Part shown: piece by piece, positions 1-8,742 of the stretch
How the letters are laid out: the number at the start of each line of letters is the position of its first letter
Numbering within the stretch: position 1 is the first letter of the stretch
Source of the DNA: Chromatium okenii
Lineage (GTDB): Bacteria > Pseudomonadota > Gammaproteobacteria > Chromatiales > Chromatiaceae
Length of the DNA: 64,000 nucleotides
Reading direction: 5' to 3'
Assembly: GCF_016583745.1 (NCBI RefSeq)
Contig: NZ_NRRQ01000001.1
Location: 118,966-182,965 of the forward strand
The notes under the pieces: model-generated
Database searches by the model: none
Told to the model about the DNA's origin: nothing
The model's input: only the letters and a program-made list of their open reading frames with translations
Made by a program: the position numbers and the translations under genes

Positions 1-94
1 GCCACCATTAAATCCTGCTGACCGCACTGTTAAACCGCTTGATCGCAGTGATACTTGTATCATCTCGTTTTGAAAGCTGCGCCGTGCGCCGAGG

Positions 95-583
95 ATGTCG
101 TTTATGTCCGCCAATTTACCCCCGCAATTGCAGTCACCAGCAGACCTGCACCCGCAGCGCCGCCGGATTTATAACCTGTTGGCATGGCTATGTTTTGGGC
201 TGGGATTCATCGGCATGGTGGTGCCGCTGATGCCGACGACCGTATTTTGGATCGGCGCGGCGTGGCTGTGGCTGCGCAGTAATCCGCAGCGGGTGCGCTT
301 TTTAGTTGAGCATCCGAGCATGGGCGCGTCTATCCGCAGCTTTTTAGAACACGGCGAAATTTGTCGCACCGGCAAAACGGCGGCGGTCAGCAGCATGGCG
401 GGTAGTTATGTGCTGTGGTGGTGGTTGGTGCAACCGAGCGCCACCAGCGCCGCCATCGTCGCCGCCATTCTCGGCAGCGTCGCGGTGTGGATTGTCAGTC
501 GTCCCACCCGTCGCCCGCATCCCGTTGCTGCGCCAGTCACCGTGACCTTGACGCCCAGCAAGCGCCAGCCACCTACTCTCTAA
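95..583 (+). CDS. DUF454 (YbaN-like) inner membrane protein
   Basis: A 162-residue protein of unknown function in the DUF454/YbaN family of small inner membrane proteins. The family core is visible at about residues 25-75: a hydrophobic stretch with GLGFIGMVVPLMPTTVFW, then the conserved WLRSNPQR and HPSMGASIRSF segments. A second pair of membrane segments follows at about 105-135. The C-terminal 25 residues are Pro/Arg-rich and probably cytoplasmic. A second ATG at 104 is an equally possible start. The gene ends 4 bases before the chelatase-like gene, so the two are probably co-transcribed. The family assignment is fairly firm; the function is unknown. Confidence 0.8.
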   Translation: MSFMSANLPPQLQSPADLHPQRRRIYNLLAWLCFGLGFIGMVVPLMPTTVFWIGAAWLWLRSNPQRVRFLVEHPSMGASIRSFLEHGEICRTGKTAAVSSMAGSYVLWWWLVQPSATSAAIVAAILGSVAVWIVSRPTRRPHPVAAPVTVTLTPSKRQPPTL

Positions 584-587
584 AACG

Positions 588-1403
588 ATGCGTACTCTGT
601 TATTGCTCGACAACGGCTCACGGCGGGCGGAATCAACGGTGATGCTGCGCCGTCTCGCTACGCAGCTCGCTGCCCGCTGCGGCGAAGCGGTGTTGCCCGT
701 CTCGCTGCTGCATTCCGATCAGGTGCCGGTGGCGCAATTGGACGGGCAAGCGGCAGCCACACTTGCGCCGACGCTGCGGCAATTGTGCGCGGCTGGACAA
801 CGTGATTTTGTGTTGATTCCGCTGTTTTTTGGGGCGAGTCGGGCGCTCACCGAATTCATTCCGACTACGGCAGCGGAGGTCGCCGCTGACAGTGGTCATT
901 TTCATTGGCAACTCGCGCCGACGCTCTGTCCGCTGCCGGCAGGCGAGCCGCTATTGGTGGACATCATGGCGGCACAGGTGGCAGATGCCGCTGCCGCGCT
1001 GGGATCATTAACGCCGCGAGTGGTGCTGGTCGATCACGGTTCACCAGTGCCGGCGGTGACGGCGGTGCGGCAGTGGATCAGCACCCAGTTGGCGCAGCGG
1101 TTGGGAATGACGGTGGCGCAGGCGGTGATGGAGCGCCGTGCTGGTGCGGCTTACGATTTCAACGGGATGCTGTTGGAAGAGTGGCTGCAACAACAGGCGG
1201 CAGTCGATGCGATCACGCCGGTGATTGTGGCGCTGTTATTTGTGGCTGCCGGTCGCCACGCCGGGGCAAATGGCGATCTGGCGACGCTCATCGCCCGCGT
1301 GACGGCGCAACATCCCGGCTGGCGCGTGGTGATGACGCCACTGGTTGGCAGTCATCCGCTGTTGGTGGACATCTTGCAACGCCGAATTCCCGCGCCAGCG
1401 TGA
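588..1403 (+). CDS. Two-domain CbiX/sirohydrochlorin chelatase-like protein
   Basis: A 271-residue protein with two tandem CbiX-type half-domains (about 1-135 and 142-271), the fold of sirohydrochlorin cobalt or iron chelatases. The second half keeps the expected pattern: VDHGSP with His150, and the AGRHAGANGD loop with His224. The first half has LDNGSR at residues 7-12, where the usual chelatase motif reads GHGSR, so its metal-binding histidine is missing. The protein may therefore use only one active site, or may not be a chelatase. It follows the DUF454 gene by 4 bases and converges on ribF. No other cobalamin or siroheme genes are next to it. Family call confident, substrate unknown. Confidence 0.78.
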   Translation: MRTLLLLDNGSRRAESTVMLRRLATQLAARCGEAVLPVSLLHSDQVPVAQLDGQAAATLAPTLRQLCAAGQRDFVLIPLFFGASRALTEFIPTTAAEVAADSGHFHWQLAPTLCPLPAGEPLLVDIMAAQVADAAAALGSLTPRVVLVDHGSPVPAVTAVRQWISTQLAQRLGMTVAQAVMERRAGAAYDFNGMLLEEWLQQQAAVDAITPVIVALLFVAAGRHAGANGDLATLIARVTAQHPGWRVVMTPLVGSHPLLVDILQRRIPAPA

Positions 1404-1412
1404 CGTTGGCAA

Positions 1413-2348
1413 TCAACGAACGTGCTGGCGCAACCACTCTCGTGCCGCCGCCGCATCCTCTTGAATTTGCTGTTGTAAAGCGGCGAGAGAGTCAAATCGC
1501 TGCTCATCGCGCAGCTTGTGGCAACATTCCACCGCCAGATGCCGCCCGTAAATCTGGGCATTAAAATCAAAGAGATGCACTTCCAGCCGGTCATCGCGTC
1601 CGCTGACGGTCGGGCGCGTGCCGATGTTGGCAACGCCAAGCTGCGGCATCGCGCCCAGCCCGTACACGCGCACCGCGTACACGCCGCGCAGCGGACTGAC
1701 TTGACGATGTAAGTTGATGTTTGCAGTAGGAAAACCGAGCGTCTGCCCGCGTTGCTCGCCATAACCCACCCGCCCTTCAAACCGATACGGGCGTCCCAAC
1801 AGATGCCGCGCTTGCGCCAAATCACCCAGCGCCAGCGCCGCTCGCACCCGTGTGCTGCTGATGCGAGCGTTGTTGTGCGTGATCGTGTGCAGATTATCCA
1901 CCGCAAAGCCGGCATCTGCGCCCATCTGCTGCAATAACGTGTAATCGCCGCCGCGCTGGTGCCCAAAGCGAAAATCATCGCCGACCAGCAAAAAGCGCAC
2001 GCCCAACCCTTCAATCAACAACCGCTGCACGAACTGCTCCGCCGCCAACGCCGCCAATTTCGGGTTAAATTCCAATAACATGACGCGCTCGATGCCGTTG
2101 TCACGCATCGCCGCGAGCTTCTCGCGCAGGCGGGTCAAACGCGCTGGCGCGGCAGCGGGGCGAAAAAACTCCAGCGGCTGCGGTTCAAACGTGATGACGG
2201 TGGCGGGCAAACCGAGGTCGCGCCCCCGCGCCAGTAAGCGTTTGAAAACGGCGCGATGGCCGAGATGCACGCCGTCAAAGTTGCCGATGGTGGCGACGCA
2301 GCCGTGATCGGCGGGGCGCAAATTATGTAATCCTCGAATCAGTCTCAT
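1413..2348 (-). CDS. ribF: Bifunctional riboflavin kinase / FAD synthetase
   Basis: RibF (311 residues) phosphorylates riboflavin to FMN and adenylates FMN to FAD in the cytoplasm. The N-terminal FAD synthetase domain (about 1-185) shows the nucleotidyltransferase motif GNFDGVHLGH near residue 22. The C-terminal riboflavin kinase domain (about 186-311) shows the GQTLGFPTANI signature. Length is normal for the family. It lies convergent with the CbiX-like gene, and the stops are about 10 bases apart. Gammaproteobacterial ribF often sits between murJ and ileS; that context is absent here. Confidence 0.95.
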   Translation of the reverse strand: MRLIRGLHNLRPADHGCVATIGNFDGVHLGHRAVFKRLLARGRDLGLPATVITFEPQPLEFFRPAAAPARLTRLREKLAAMRDNGIERVMLLEFNPKLAALAAEQFVQRLLIEGLGVRFLLVGDDFRFGHQRGGDYTLLQQMGADAGFAVDNLHTITHNNARISSTRVRAALALGDLAQARHLLGRPYRFEGRVGYGEQRGQTLGFPTANINLHRQVSPLRGVYAVRVYGLGAMPQLGVANIGTRPTVSGRDDRLEVHLFDFNAQIYGRHLAVECCHKLRDEQRFDSLAALQQQIQEDAAAAREWLRQHVR

Positions 2349-2384
2349 AATTCTATTTCAAATAACTGGCAACGATGGTGGTAA

Positions 2385-3965
2385 TTATTCTGGCAATAAA
2401 TCAATTTGACGACTGGTGTTTATCGCTGGCGCATTAGCGAGTACCTCAAGATTCAATGGTAAATCTGCACGACACTGATCTTCAATCATTTCGCGCACGG
2501 TCACAATCTGAATACGCGGATAATCCCGCTGCAATAATGCGTGATGGTAGCGCCCCGCTGCCAATGCTTCATCGCGCATCGGCTTGGTTGGCTCTTCCAG
2601 CGTGATTAAAATCGCCATCACTGCTTGTTCTCGCAGGCGATCACTATTTAATGTCGCAATATCATTGCGCTGCACCTTGCCGGATTTTACTTGCAAAATC
2701 ACTTTTTCAGTGCTCTGGTGTCCGCTGACAATATACGCAATGCCATCAATGCCTTTATTGGCACCTTTTTTATCGTTGATGATAGCGCGGTTTTTTGTAT
2801 AAGTGAGCACCGCCCATTTTTCAAACTCTTTGCGCAGCCGATCATCCTTTTTATGCGCCAACGCTCGCGCTGCATCCATATCACGCGGAATGCCGTTTAA
2901 CACAATCTGATTGACTGCGTCCGCACCGAAACTATCTTCTAACCGTCTTAAAATCAAGGCGATGCTTTGATAAGTGATGTCAATACCAATCCATTGTCGT
3001 TTCAAGCGATGCGCAACGGCAACGCTGGTGCCGCAGCCGCAATACGCATCCAACACCACGTCGCCTTCATTGCTGCTGGCGTGAATAATTCGCTCCAATA
3101 ACGCTTCTGGCTTTTGTGTGGGATAGCCGAGGCGTTCACCGCCAAACGTGCCAATTTGCCCAATATCATTCCAAAGATTACTGACAGGAGCGCCTTTTTC
3201 TTCAACAAAATAATGTTTGTATACTGGATATTTTGACGTAGATGTTATTTTTGCTTCACCCGCTGCTAACAATGCGTTTAATCTTTCCGCCGACACTGTT
3301 TTTAACGGATTCCACTTAAATCGTCGTCCTTGTTCGTCTACTTTATCGTAGCGTTTTAACGCGCCCTGACTATAAGGTTTTGTCGCTTTATTAAACAGAT
3401 ATTCTGACGTTTTGCTGTACAATAAAATGCTATCCGTATTTGTTGGAAATCGCCGCGCTATTGCTTTACTGCTTCCCGAATTAAAAGTTCTCTCCCAAAT
3501 GATTTCGTTCAAAAAATCTCCGCCGCGTGGACAAAAAATGCCATCCAAAATCAACTTCAAATAATGGCTGCATGTTGGATCACAATGCAGATAAAAACTG
3601 CCAGTTGGTTTTAATACCCGCCAAATCGCGTTAATTCGCTGCGTCATGCTGATAAGATACGCCAATAAACCACCAGTGCCTAATACGGCTTTTAAGCCTT
3701 TCATTAACTCAATGGTTTGCGTGGTGTAGTCATGTTGATTGGTGAGAATATCGGCGAAACCAGCATCAGCCAATTCGTTCCACGTCCAAGTATCAATAAA
3801 TGCTTGCGCTTGTGCTGCGTCATCTTTACCGATGTTGTTATAAATCTGAAAGTAGTTGCGTTTAGAATTAAACGGCGGGTCGATATAACACAAATCAACA
3901 GATTTATCTTTGATTTTCTTGCGCAATACGTCCAAATTATCGCCATAAAACAATTGGTTCATCAT
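2385..3965 (-). CDS. DNA methyltransferase with C-terminal nuclease-like domain
   Basis: A 526-residue protein. Residues 1-340 form a beta-class DNA amino-methyltransferase: catalytic motif IV (YIDPPFNSKRNY, residues 27-38) precedes the S-adenosylmethionine motif (LDAYCGCGTS, about residue 305) and GIDI. This order is typical of N6-adenine and N4-cytosine methylases of type III and some type II systems. After a linker, residues about 400-445 carry KGIDGIAY ... ILQVKSGKV, which matches the D ... (D/E/Q)xK core of Mrr-like PD-(D/E)xK nucleases. No separate restriction subunit is adjacent. The gene is more AT-rich than ribF and runs divergently from nifB. It could be a one-piece restriction-modification enzyme or an orphan methylase. 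Two ATG codons in tandem mark the start. Confidence 0.85.
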   Translation of the reverse strand: MMNQLFYGDNLDVLRKKIKDKSVDLCYIDPPFNSKRNYFQIYNNIGKDDAAQAQAFIDTWTWNELADAGFADILTNQHDYTTQTIELMKGLKAVLGTGGLLAYLISMTQRINAIWRVLKPTGSFYLHCDPTCSHYLKLILDGIFCPRGGDFLNEIIWERTFNSGSSKAIARRFPTNTDSILLYSKTSEYLFNKATKPYSQGALKRYDKVDEQGRRFKWNPLKTVSAERLNALLAAGEAKITSTSKYPVYKHYFVEEKGAPVSNLWNDIGQIGTFGGERLGYPTQKPEALLERIIHASSNEGDVVLDAYCGCGTSVAVAHRLKRQWIGIDITYQSIALILRRLEDSFGADAVNQIVLNGIPRDMDAARALAHKKDDRLRKEFEKWAVLTYTKNRAIINDKKGANKGIDGIAYIVSGHQSTEKVILQVKSGKVQRNDIATLNSDRLREQAVMAILITLEEPTKPMRDEALAAGRYHHALLQRDYPRIQIVTVREMIEDQCRADLPLNLEVLANAPAINTSRQIDLLPE

Positions 3966-4035
3966 TTTTTCCGCTGATTATGTCCGCATTTGTGCCGCAC
4001 GATTTGCGCGACATTTTAACCAATACGCCCTGCAC

Positions 4036-4051
4036 TGTATTGATTCGCACA
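4036..4051. promoter_or_regulatory. NifA upstream activator site 1 (nifB)
   Basis: A perfect TGT-N10-ACA match (TGT at 4036-4038, ACA at 4049-4051), the consensus for NifA binding. It lies about 130 bases upstream of the predicted nifB transcription start, within the usual range for NifA enhancers. Confidence 0.75.
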
Positions 4052-4069
4052 GAATTGTGCGCCCGTGCC

Positions 4070-4085
4070 TGTCGCAATCCTCACA
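4070..4085. promoter_or_regulatory. NifA upstream activator site 2 (nifB)
   Basis: A second perfect TGT-N10-ACA match (TGT 4070-4072, ACA 4083-4085), 34 bases downstream of the first. Its centre is about 98 bases upstream of the predicted start of transcription. Confidence 0.75.
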
Positions 4086-4148
4086 ATTCACCCGCGCTTG
4101 CCCCACAAAAAACACGTTTTAACAACGACTTATCGCTAAAATTGGCGT

Positions 4149-4166
4149 TAGGCACAGCGTTTGCTT
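4149..4166 (+). promoter_or_regulatory. Sigma-54 promoter of the nifB operon
   Basis: The sequence TAGGCACAGCGTTTGCTT has GG at 4151-4152 and GC at 4163-4164 with exactly ten bases between, matching the -24/-12 consensus TGGCAC-N5-TTGCA closely. Transcription would start near 4176, about 54 bases before the nifB ATG. With the two NifA sites upstream it makes a classical NifA/RpoN-dependent promoter. Confidence 0.82.
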
Positions 4167-4229
4167 ATTCCAACCGCAAGCGTTGTCAATTGCGCAAAAC
4201 AGTTGGTTTGGTAGTGGCGGAGGCGGGTG

Positions 4230-5729
4230 ATGACAATAACAGTATTGAATCAAGGTGGAAAAACCGCGCTCACGGGCTGCGCGGCGAGCAGTTGCGGCAG
4301 CAGTGCCGACGCACTTGCGCAATTGCCAGAAGCGCTGCGGGCGAAAATTAATAATCATCCGTGCTTTTCTGAAGATGCGCATCATCATTATGCGCGAATG
4401 CACGTTGCAGTTGCGCCTGCTTGTAACATTCAATGCCATTATTGCAATCGCAAATATGATTGTTCTAATGAATCGCGCCCCGGCGTTGTTTCCGAAGTAT
4501 TAACGCCAGATCAAGCCGTTAAAAAAACGTTGGCAGTGGCGGCTGCAATTCCACAAATGACCGTGTTAGGAATTGCCGGCCCCGGCGATCCACTCGCTAA
4601 TCCCGCTCGCACGTTTGCAACATTCCGCCAACTCACTGCTAAAGCGCCAGATATTAAACTGTGCGTGTCTACGAATGGTTTGGCATTGCCAGAAGTGATT
4701 GATGAGTTATGCCAACATAATATCGAACACGTCACGATTACCATCAATTGCGTTGATCCCGACATTGGTGCGCAGATTTATCCTTGGATTTTCTGGAATC
4801 ATCGCCGTATTAAAGGACGCAAAGCCGCTGAGATTTTAATCGCGCAGCAGCAAAAAGGTCTGGAGTTATTGGTAGCGCGGGGCATTTTAGTGAAAGTGAA
4901 TTCGGTGTTAATTCCCGGCATTAACGATGAACACTTAAAAGAAGTCAGCCGCATTGTGAAAGCCAAGGGCGCATTTTTGCATAACGTGATGCCGTTAATT
5001 TCCGAACCGGAACATGGCACCTTTTATGGTTTGACTGGGCAGCGCGGACCAACGTCAGCAGAATTACAAACGCTGCAAGATGCTTGCGCCGGTGATATGC
5101 GGATGATGCGCCACTGTCGCCAATGTCGCGCTGATGCAGTCGGAATGCTCGGTGAAGATCGCGGGCAAGAATTCACACTCGATAAAATTGAACAATTAGA
5201 TGTTGATTACGCAGCGGCAATGGTGCAACGCGCTCAAGTTCACGCCGCAATTGAGGCGAAACGCGCAGCGCCTGCGCCAATCACGCCAACTGCGCCGCTC
5301 GTGACATTGAATCCGCAATTCCGCACATCCCGCCCGGTGTTAATGGCAGTGGCGAGTGGCGGTGGTGGTTTGGTGAATCAGCATTTTGGTGAAGCGAATG
5401 AGTTTTTGATTTATGAAGCGTCTAATCGCGGGGTGCGTTTAGTTGGAGCGCGAACTGCTGGACGTTATTGTCACGGCCCGGCGCAATGCGATGACAGCAG
5501 TGCGCAAAGATTTGCAAAAATTTTGCGGGTGCTTGCCGGTTGTGAGGTAGTTTTGTGTGCCAAAATTGGTTATGAACCTTGGCAACAATTAGAAGCGGCG
5601 GGGATTATTCCGAATAGTGAACACGCGCTCGAATCAATTGAAACGGCTGTGGCGGCGGTTTATCAAGAATTGAGCGCCAGCGGTCGTTTTAGTGTGGATT
5701 CAGTTGCCACGCAACGGCGTTCGGCGTAA
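4230..5729 (+). CDS. nifB: Nitrogenase cofactor biosynthesis radical SAM protein NifB
   Basis: NifB (499 residues) is a radical SAM enzyme that joins two 4Fe-4S clusters with a carbide carbon to form NifB-co, the precursor of the nitrogenase cofactor. The radical SAM cluster motif C-x3-C-x2-C is at Cys65, Cys69 and Cys72 (APACNIQCHYC), followed by NRKYDC. The SAM domain spans about 55-300. A NifX-like cofactor-carrying domain (ASGGGGLVNQHFGEA) fills about 368-480, so this is the two-domain form. ATG 4230 is chosen because GGAGG at 4219-4223 sits 6 bases upstream; a GTG at 4227 is a less likely start. First gene of a NifA-controlled operon. Confidence 0.97.
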   Translation: MTITVLNQGGKTALTGCAASSCGSSADALAQLPEALRAKINNHPCFSEDAHHHYARMHVAVAPACNIQCHYCNRKYDCSNESRPGVVSEVLTPDQAVKKTLAVAAAIPQMTVLGIAGPGDPLANPARTFATFRQLTAKAPDIKLCVSTNGLALPEVIDELCQHNIEHVTITINCVDPDIGAQIYPWIFWNHRRIKGRKAAEILIAQQQKGLELLVARGILVKVNSVLIPGINDEHLKEVSRIVKAKGAFLHNVMPLISEPEHGTFYGLTGQRGPTSAELQTLQDACAGDMRMMRHCRQCRADAVGMLGEDRGQEFTLDKIEQLDVDYAAAMVQRAQVHAAIEAKRAAPAPITPTAPLVTLNPQFRTSRPVLMAVASGGGGLVNQHFGEANEFLIYEASNRGVRLVGARTAGRYCHGPAQCDDSSAQRFAKILRVLAGCEVVLCAKIGYEPWQQLEAAGIIPNSEHALESIETAVAAVYQELSASGRFSVDSVATQRRSA

Positions 5730-5747
5730 TTGTGGGAATTGACGATC

Positions 5748-6047
5748 ATGGCTTTAACCATTATTGATGCGTGCGTGAATTGTTGGGCGTGTGAACCATT
5801 ATGTCCGCAGCAGGCGATTCATGCCGCAAAACCGCATTTTTATATTGAGCCGACGCAGTGCAGCGAATGTGTCGGTGATTTTGCTGATCCGCAATGCGCC
5901 AGCATTTGTCCGGTTGAGGGCGCAATTGTTGATGCCGCTGGAGTGCCGTTAAATCCGCCGGGTTCATTAACTGGAATTACTCCAGAACGCATGACTGCGT
6001 TGCAATTAAAACGTCATGCACCGACGCCGCTGCATGTGATTGAATGA
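5748..6047 (+). CDS. nif-associated 2[4Fe-4S] ferredoxin (FdxN-like)
   Basis: A 99-residue ferredoxin with two 4Fe-4S motifs. The first is C9-x2-C-x2-C-x3-C (ACVNCWACEPLCP). The second begins CSEC at residue 38, is widened by an 8-residue loop, and ends CASICP. This spaced second motif is typical of FdxN-type ferredoxins found next to nifB. It probably donates electrons to NifB or nitrogenase. It follows nifB by 18 bases; the ATG at 5748 is preferred over the in-frame TTG at 5730 that abuts the nifB stop. Confidence 0.88.
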   Translation: MALTIIDACVNCWACEPLCPQQAIHAAKPHFYIEPTQCSECVGDFADPQCASICPVEGAIVDAAGVPLNPPGSLTGITPERMTALQLKRHAPTPLHVIE

Positions 6048-6089
6048 CTGTTTTTTACAACCCACTGATAAATTGAGGAACGTTTAATT

Positions 6090-6440
6090 ATGGCACTGGT
6101 GACTTTTTCTAATCCTGAACACAAGGATAAAACCGTGTATGCGGTTGCGGGCAGCCACACGGAAACGCTGCTGAAATTAGCCAAAGAGAATAAAATCGCA
6201 GTGAATCACGATTGCCAAGATGGTGAGTGTGGACATTGCGTGGTGCGCGTGACGAGTGTTGATAAGAAAACGCAGCGCATGGGTTATCATTTGACCGAGA
6301 AAGAACAAACGGTATTGCGGCAGTTGGGCAAATTAACCAAGGATGAGATTGATCAGTTATTGCTGGATGATTTGCCGAGTGAATGGCGGTTGGCCTGCCA
6401 GATGATTGTCCGCGATGAAGATATTTTAGTGGAGTATTGA
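6090..6440 (+). CDS. 2Fe-2S ferredoxin of the nifB operon
   Basis: A 116-residue plant-type 2Fe-2S ferredoxin. The cluster ligands are Cys42, Cys47, Cys50 (DCQDGECGHC) and Cys103 (WRLACQM). The region between the third and fourth ligands is longer than in plant ferredoxins and carries a charged helical insertion, as in other nif-linked 2Fe-2S ferredoxins. It probably serves electron transfer during nitrogen fixation. GAGGAA upstream of the ATG is a clear ribosome site. It ends 2 bases before the nifQ ATG. Confidence 0.85.
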   Translation: MALVTFSNPEHKDKTVYAVAGSHTETLLKLAKENKIAVNHDCQDGECGHCVVRVTSVDKKTQRMGYHLTEKEQTVLRQLGKLTKDEIDQLLLDDLPSEWRLACQMIVRDEDILVEY

Positions 6441-6442
6441 AT

Positions 6443-7027
6443 ATGCCAGCCCTCGCTCGCAATGCCAGCCAAGATGCCAGTCATGTGTTTGAGCGTTTAA
6501 TGGCGCGAGCGATGGGAAGAGAGAATGATCATGCTTTTGCGAGCATGATTGCGACACGAGCGACCGGTGGCGGGGCGTTGCCTGCGTGGTTGGGATTGGA
6601 GTTGACGGCGTTTCGCCAGTTGATGACGTATCATTTTCCGGGCGTATCGCCAGATGTGTTGGCGGCGACGGATGGCGGCGCTCCGCTGGCACCGCAGCGG
6701 CATGAGGAACGTCAGGAGTTGATCGCGCTGTTGCTGGCGGAGCGGGCGGGCAATTCGCACTCGGAAGTGTGGATGGCGCAGGTGATCGCGGCGGGCTGCA
6801 TGGCGAACGATCATCTGTGGCACGATCTGGGGCTGTGGAATCGCGGCGAGTTGACGGCGTTGGTGCAGCGCAATTTTCCGGCGCTGGCGGCGCGTAACGT
6901 GGCCGATATGAAATGGAAACGCTTTTTTTACAAACAGTTATGCGAGGCAGCAGCGGTGACTGTCTGCCGCGCTCCTTCCTGCGAGGTCTGTGTTGACTAT
7001 TCGCTTTGCTTTGGCGCTGAAACCTGA
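6443..7027 (+). CDS. nifQ: Molybdenum-trafficking protein NifQ
   Basis: NifQ (194 residues) delivers molybdenum, on a Mo-Fe-S cluster, to the NifEN scaffold for cofactor maturation. The signature C-x4-C-x2-C-x5-C is present at the C terminus (CRAPSCEVCVDYSLCFG), and the upstream MKWKRFFYKQLC segment is typical of the family. The ATG at 6443 is preferred; a TTG at 6437 overlaps the preceding stop. The 3' end overlaps the start of draG by 38 bases in another frame, which implies translational coupling. Confidence 0.93.
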   Translation: MPALARNASQDASHVFERLMARAMGRENDHAFASMIATRATGGGALPAWLGLELTAFRQLMTYHFPGVSPDVLAATDGGAPLAPQRHEERQELIALLLAERAGNSHSEVWMAQVIAAGCMANDHLWHDLGLWNRGELTALVQRNFPALAARNVADMKWKRFFYKQLCEAAAVTVCRAPSCEVCVDYSLCFGAET

Positions 7028-7931
7028 CGCGCCTGCGCTTGATTTTCCTGCTAATTCGTTATCTAACCGCGCTGTTGCTGCCTATTTAGGCATGGCAATT
7101 GGCGATGCGCTGGGTGCAACGGTCGAATTTTTAACTCCGCGTGAAATTGTGGCGCAGCACGGTGAGCATCGTGACATTGTCGGTGGCGGCTGGCTGCGGC
7201 TGCGCAAAGGGCGGGTGACTGATGACACGGAGATGAGTTTGGCGCTCGGTCGCAGCATTTTGAGCAGTGGCGGGGTGAACGCGGACGCGGCGGCGGAGGC
7301 ATTTAGCGCGTGGATGCGTACCAAGCCGGTGGATATTGGCAACACGGTGCGGCGCGGCATTCGTCATTATCGTCAGACCGGCGAGCCGGAGGTGCCGTTG
7401 CATGAATACGACGCGGGCAACGGGGCTTGTATGCGCACCTTGCCGATTGCGCTGTACACGTTGGGCGCGGATGTGGCGACGATAGCGGCGGCGCATCGGG
7501 CGCAAGCCTATGTCACGCATCACAATTTAGTTTCTGATGCGGGCACGTTGACGGTGATTCAGATGGTGCAGGTGGGGCTGCGCGGCGGGACTTGGCAGGA
7601 GTTGCGCGACCTGACCAAGGCGCTGGTGGCGGCAGATGAGCGATATGCTTTTGAGCGGCGGCGGATGGAAAATCCCAGCGGTTATATCGTCGATACGTTG
7701 CACGCGGTATTTCAGGCGCTCTTTGCGACCGATAGTTTTGAAGCGGCGTTGATTGATGTGGTGAATCGCGGCGGCGATGCTGATACGACTGGCGCGATTT
7801 TAGGAATGATTGCTGGCGCGTTTTATGGATTGGAGGCAATTCCAAAACGGTGGCTGGCGGCATTGGAAAAAGACACCGCACTGGCGTGTCGAGAGCAGGC
7901 ATTGGCGTTAATTGCTGCTGCGCCGTATTAA
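6990..7931 (+). CDS. draG: ADP-ribosyl-[dinitrogenase reductase] hydrolase DraG
   Basis: DraG removes ADP-ribose from an arginine of NifH and so reactivates nitrogenase when nitrogen or energy limitation returns. The ADP-ribosylglycohydrolase pattern is complete: GDALGATVEF near residue 38, VTDDTEMSLALGRS near 76, GNGACMRT near 146, a THHN motif near 176, and the metal-binding NRGGDADTTGAILG near 260. The GTG at 6990 lies inside nifQ; internal starts are possible but would trim the family's N-terminal helix. Its partner draT is not in the window. Position in the NifA operon suggests co-expression with cofactor assembly. Confidence 0.92.
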   Translation: MLTIRFALALKPDAPALDFPANSLSNRAVAAYLGMAIGDALGATVEFLTPREIVAQHGEHRDIVGGGWLRLRKGRVTDDTEMSLALGRSILSSGGVNADAAAEAFSAWMRTKPVDIGNTVRRGIRHYRQTGEPEVPLHEYDAGNGACMRTLPIALYTLGADVATIAAAHRAQAYVTHHNLVSDAGTLTVIQMVQVGLRGGTWQELRDLTKALVAADERYAFERRRMENPSGYIVDTLHAVFQALFATDSFEAALIDVVNRGGDADTTGAILGMIAGAFYGLEAIPKRWLAALEKDTALACREQALALIAAAPY

Positions 7932-7958
7932 AAAAACGCCCGATCTTAAATCCACCCA

Positions 7959-7990
7959 GCCCTCCTTTTTCAAAAGGGGGGCTTTTTTTT
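7959..7990 (+). terminator. Terminator formed by a palindromic family A repeat
   Basis: A stem of about 11 pairs (GCCCTCCTTTT with AAAAGGGGGGC) with a short loop is followed by eight T residues, 28 bases after the draG stop. The stem is a diverged copy of the CCCCCCTTTGAAAAAGGGGG repeat found inside yhdP and pdxA, so a dispersed repeat appears to serve here as the end of the nifB operon. Confidence 0.7.
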
Positions 7991-8036
7991 GCCTTTTTAG
8001 CCGATAATGACTGAAATGAAATAACGACTGCGGTGA

Positions 8037-8726
<690 letters not shown>

Positions 8727-8742
8727 CTTGGGAGCGGCACCG

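Noticed and set aside
3980..4351. A 123-codon open frame on the plus strand before nifB
   Set aside because: It covers the two NifA sites and the sigma-54 promoter, overlaps nifB in another frame, and has no recognisable protein pattern.
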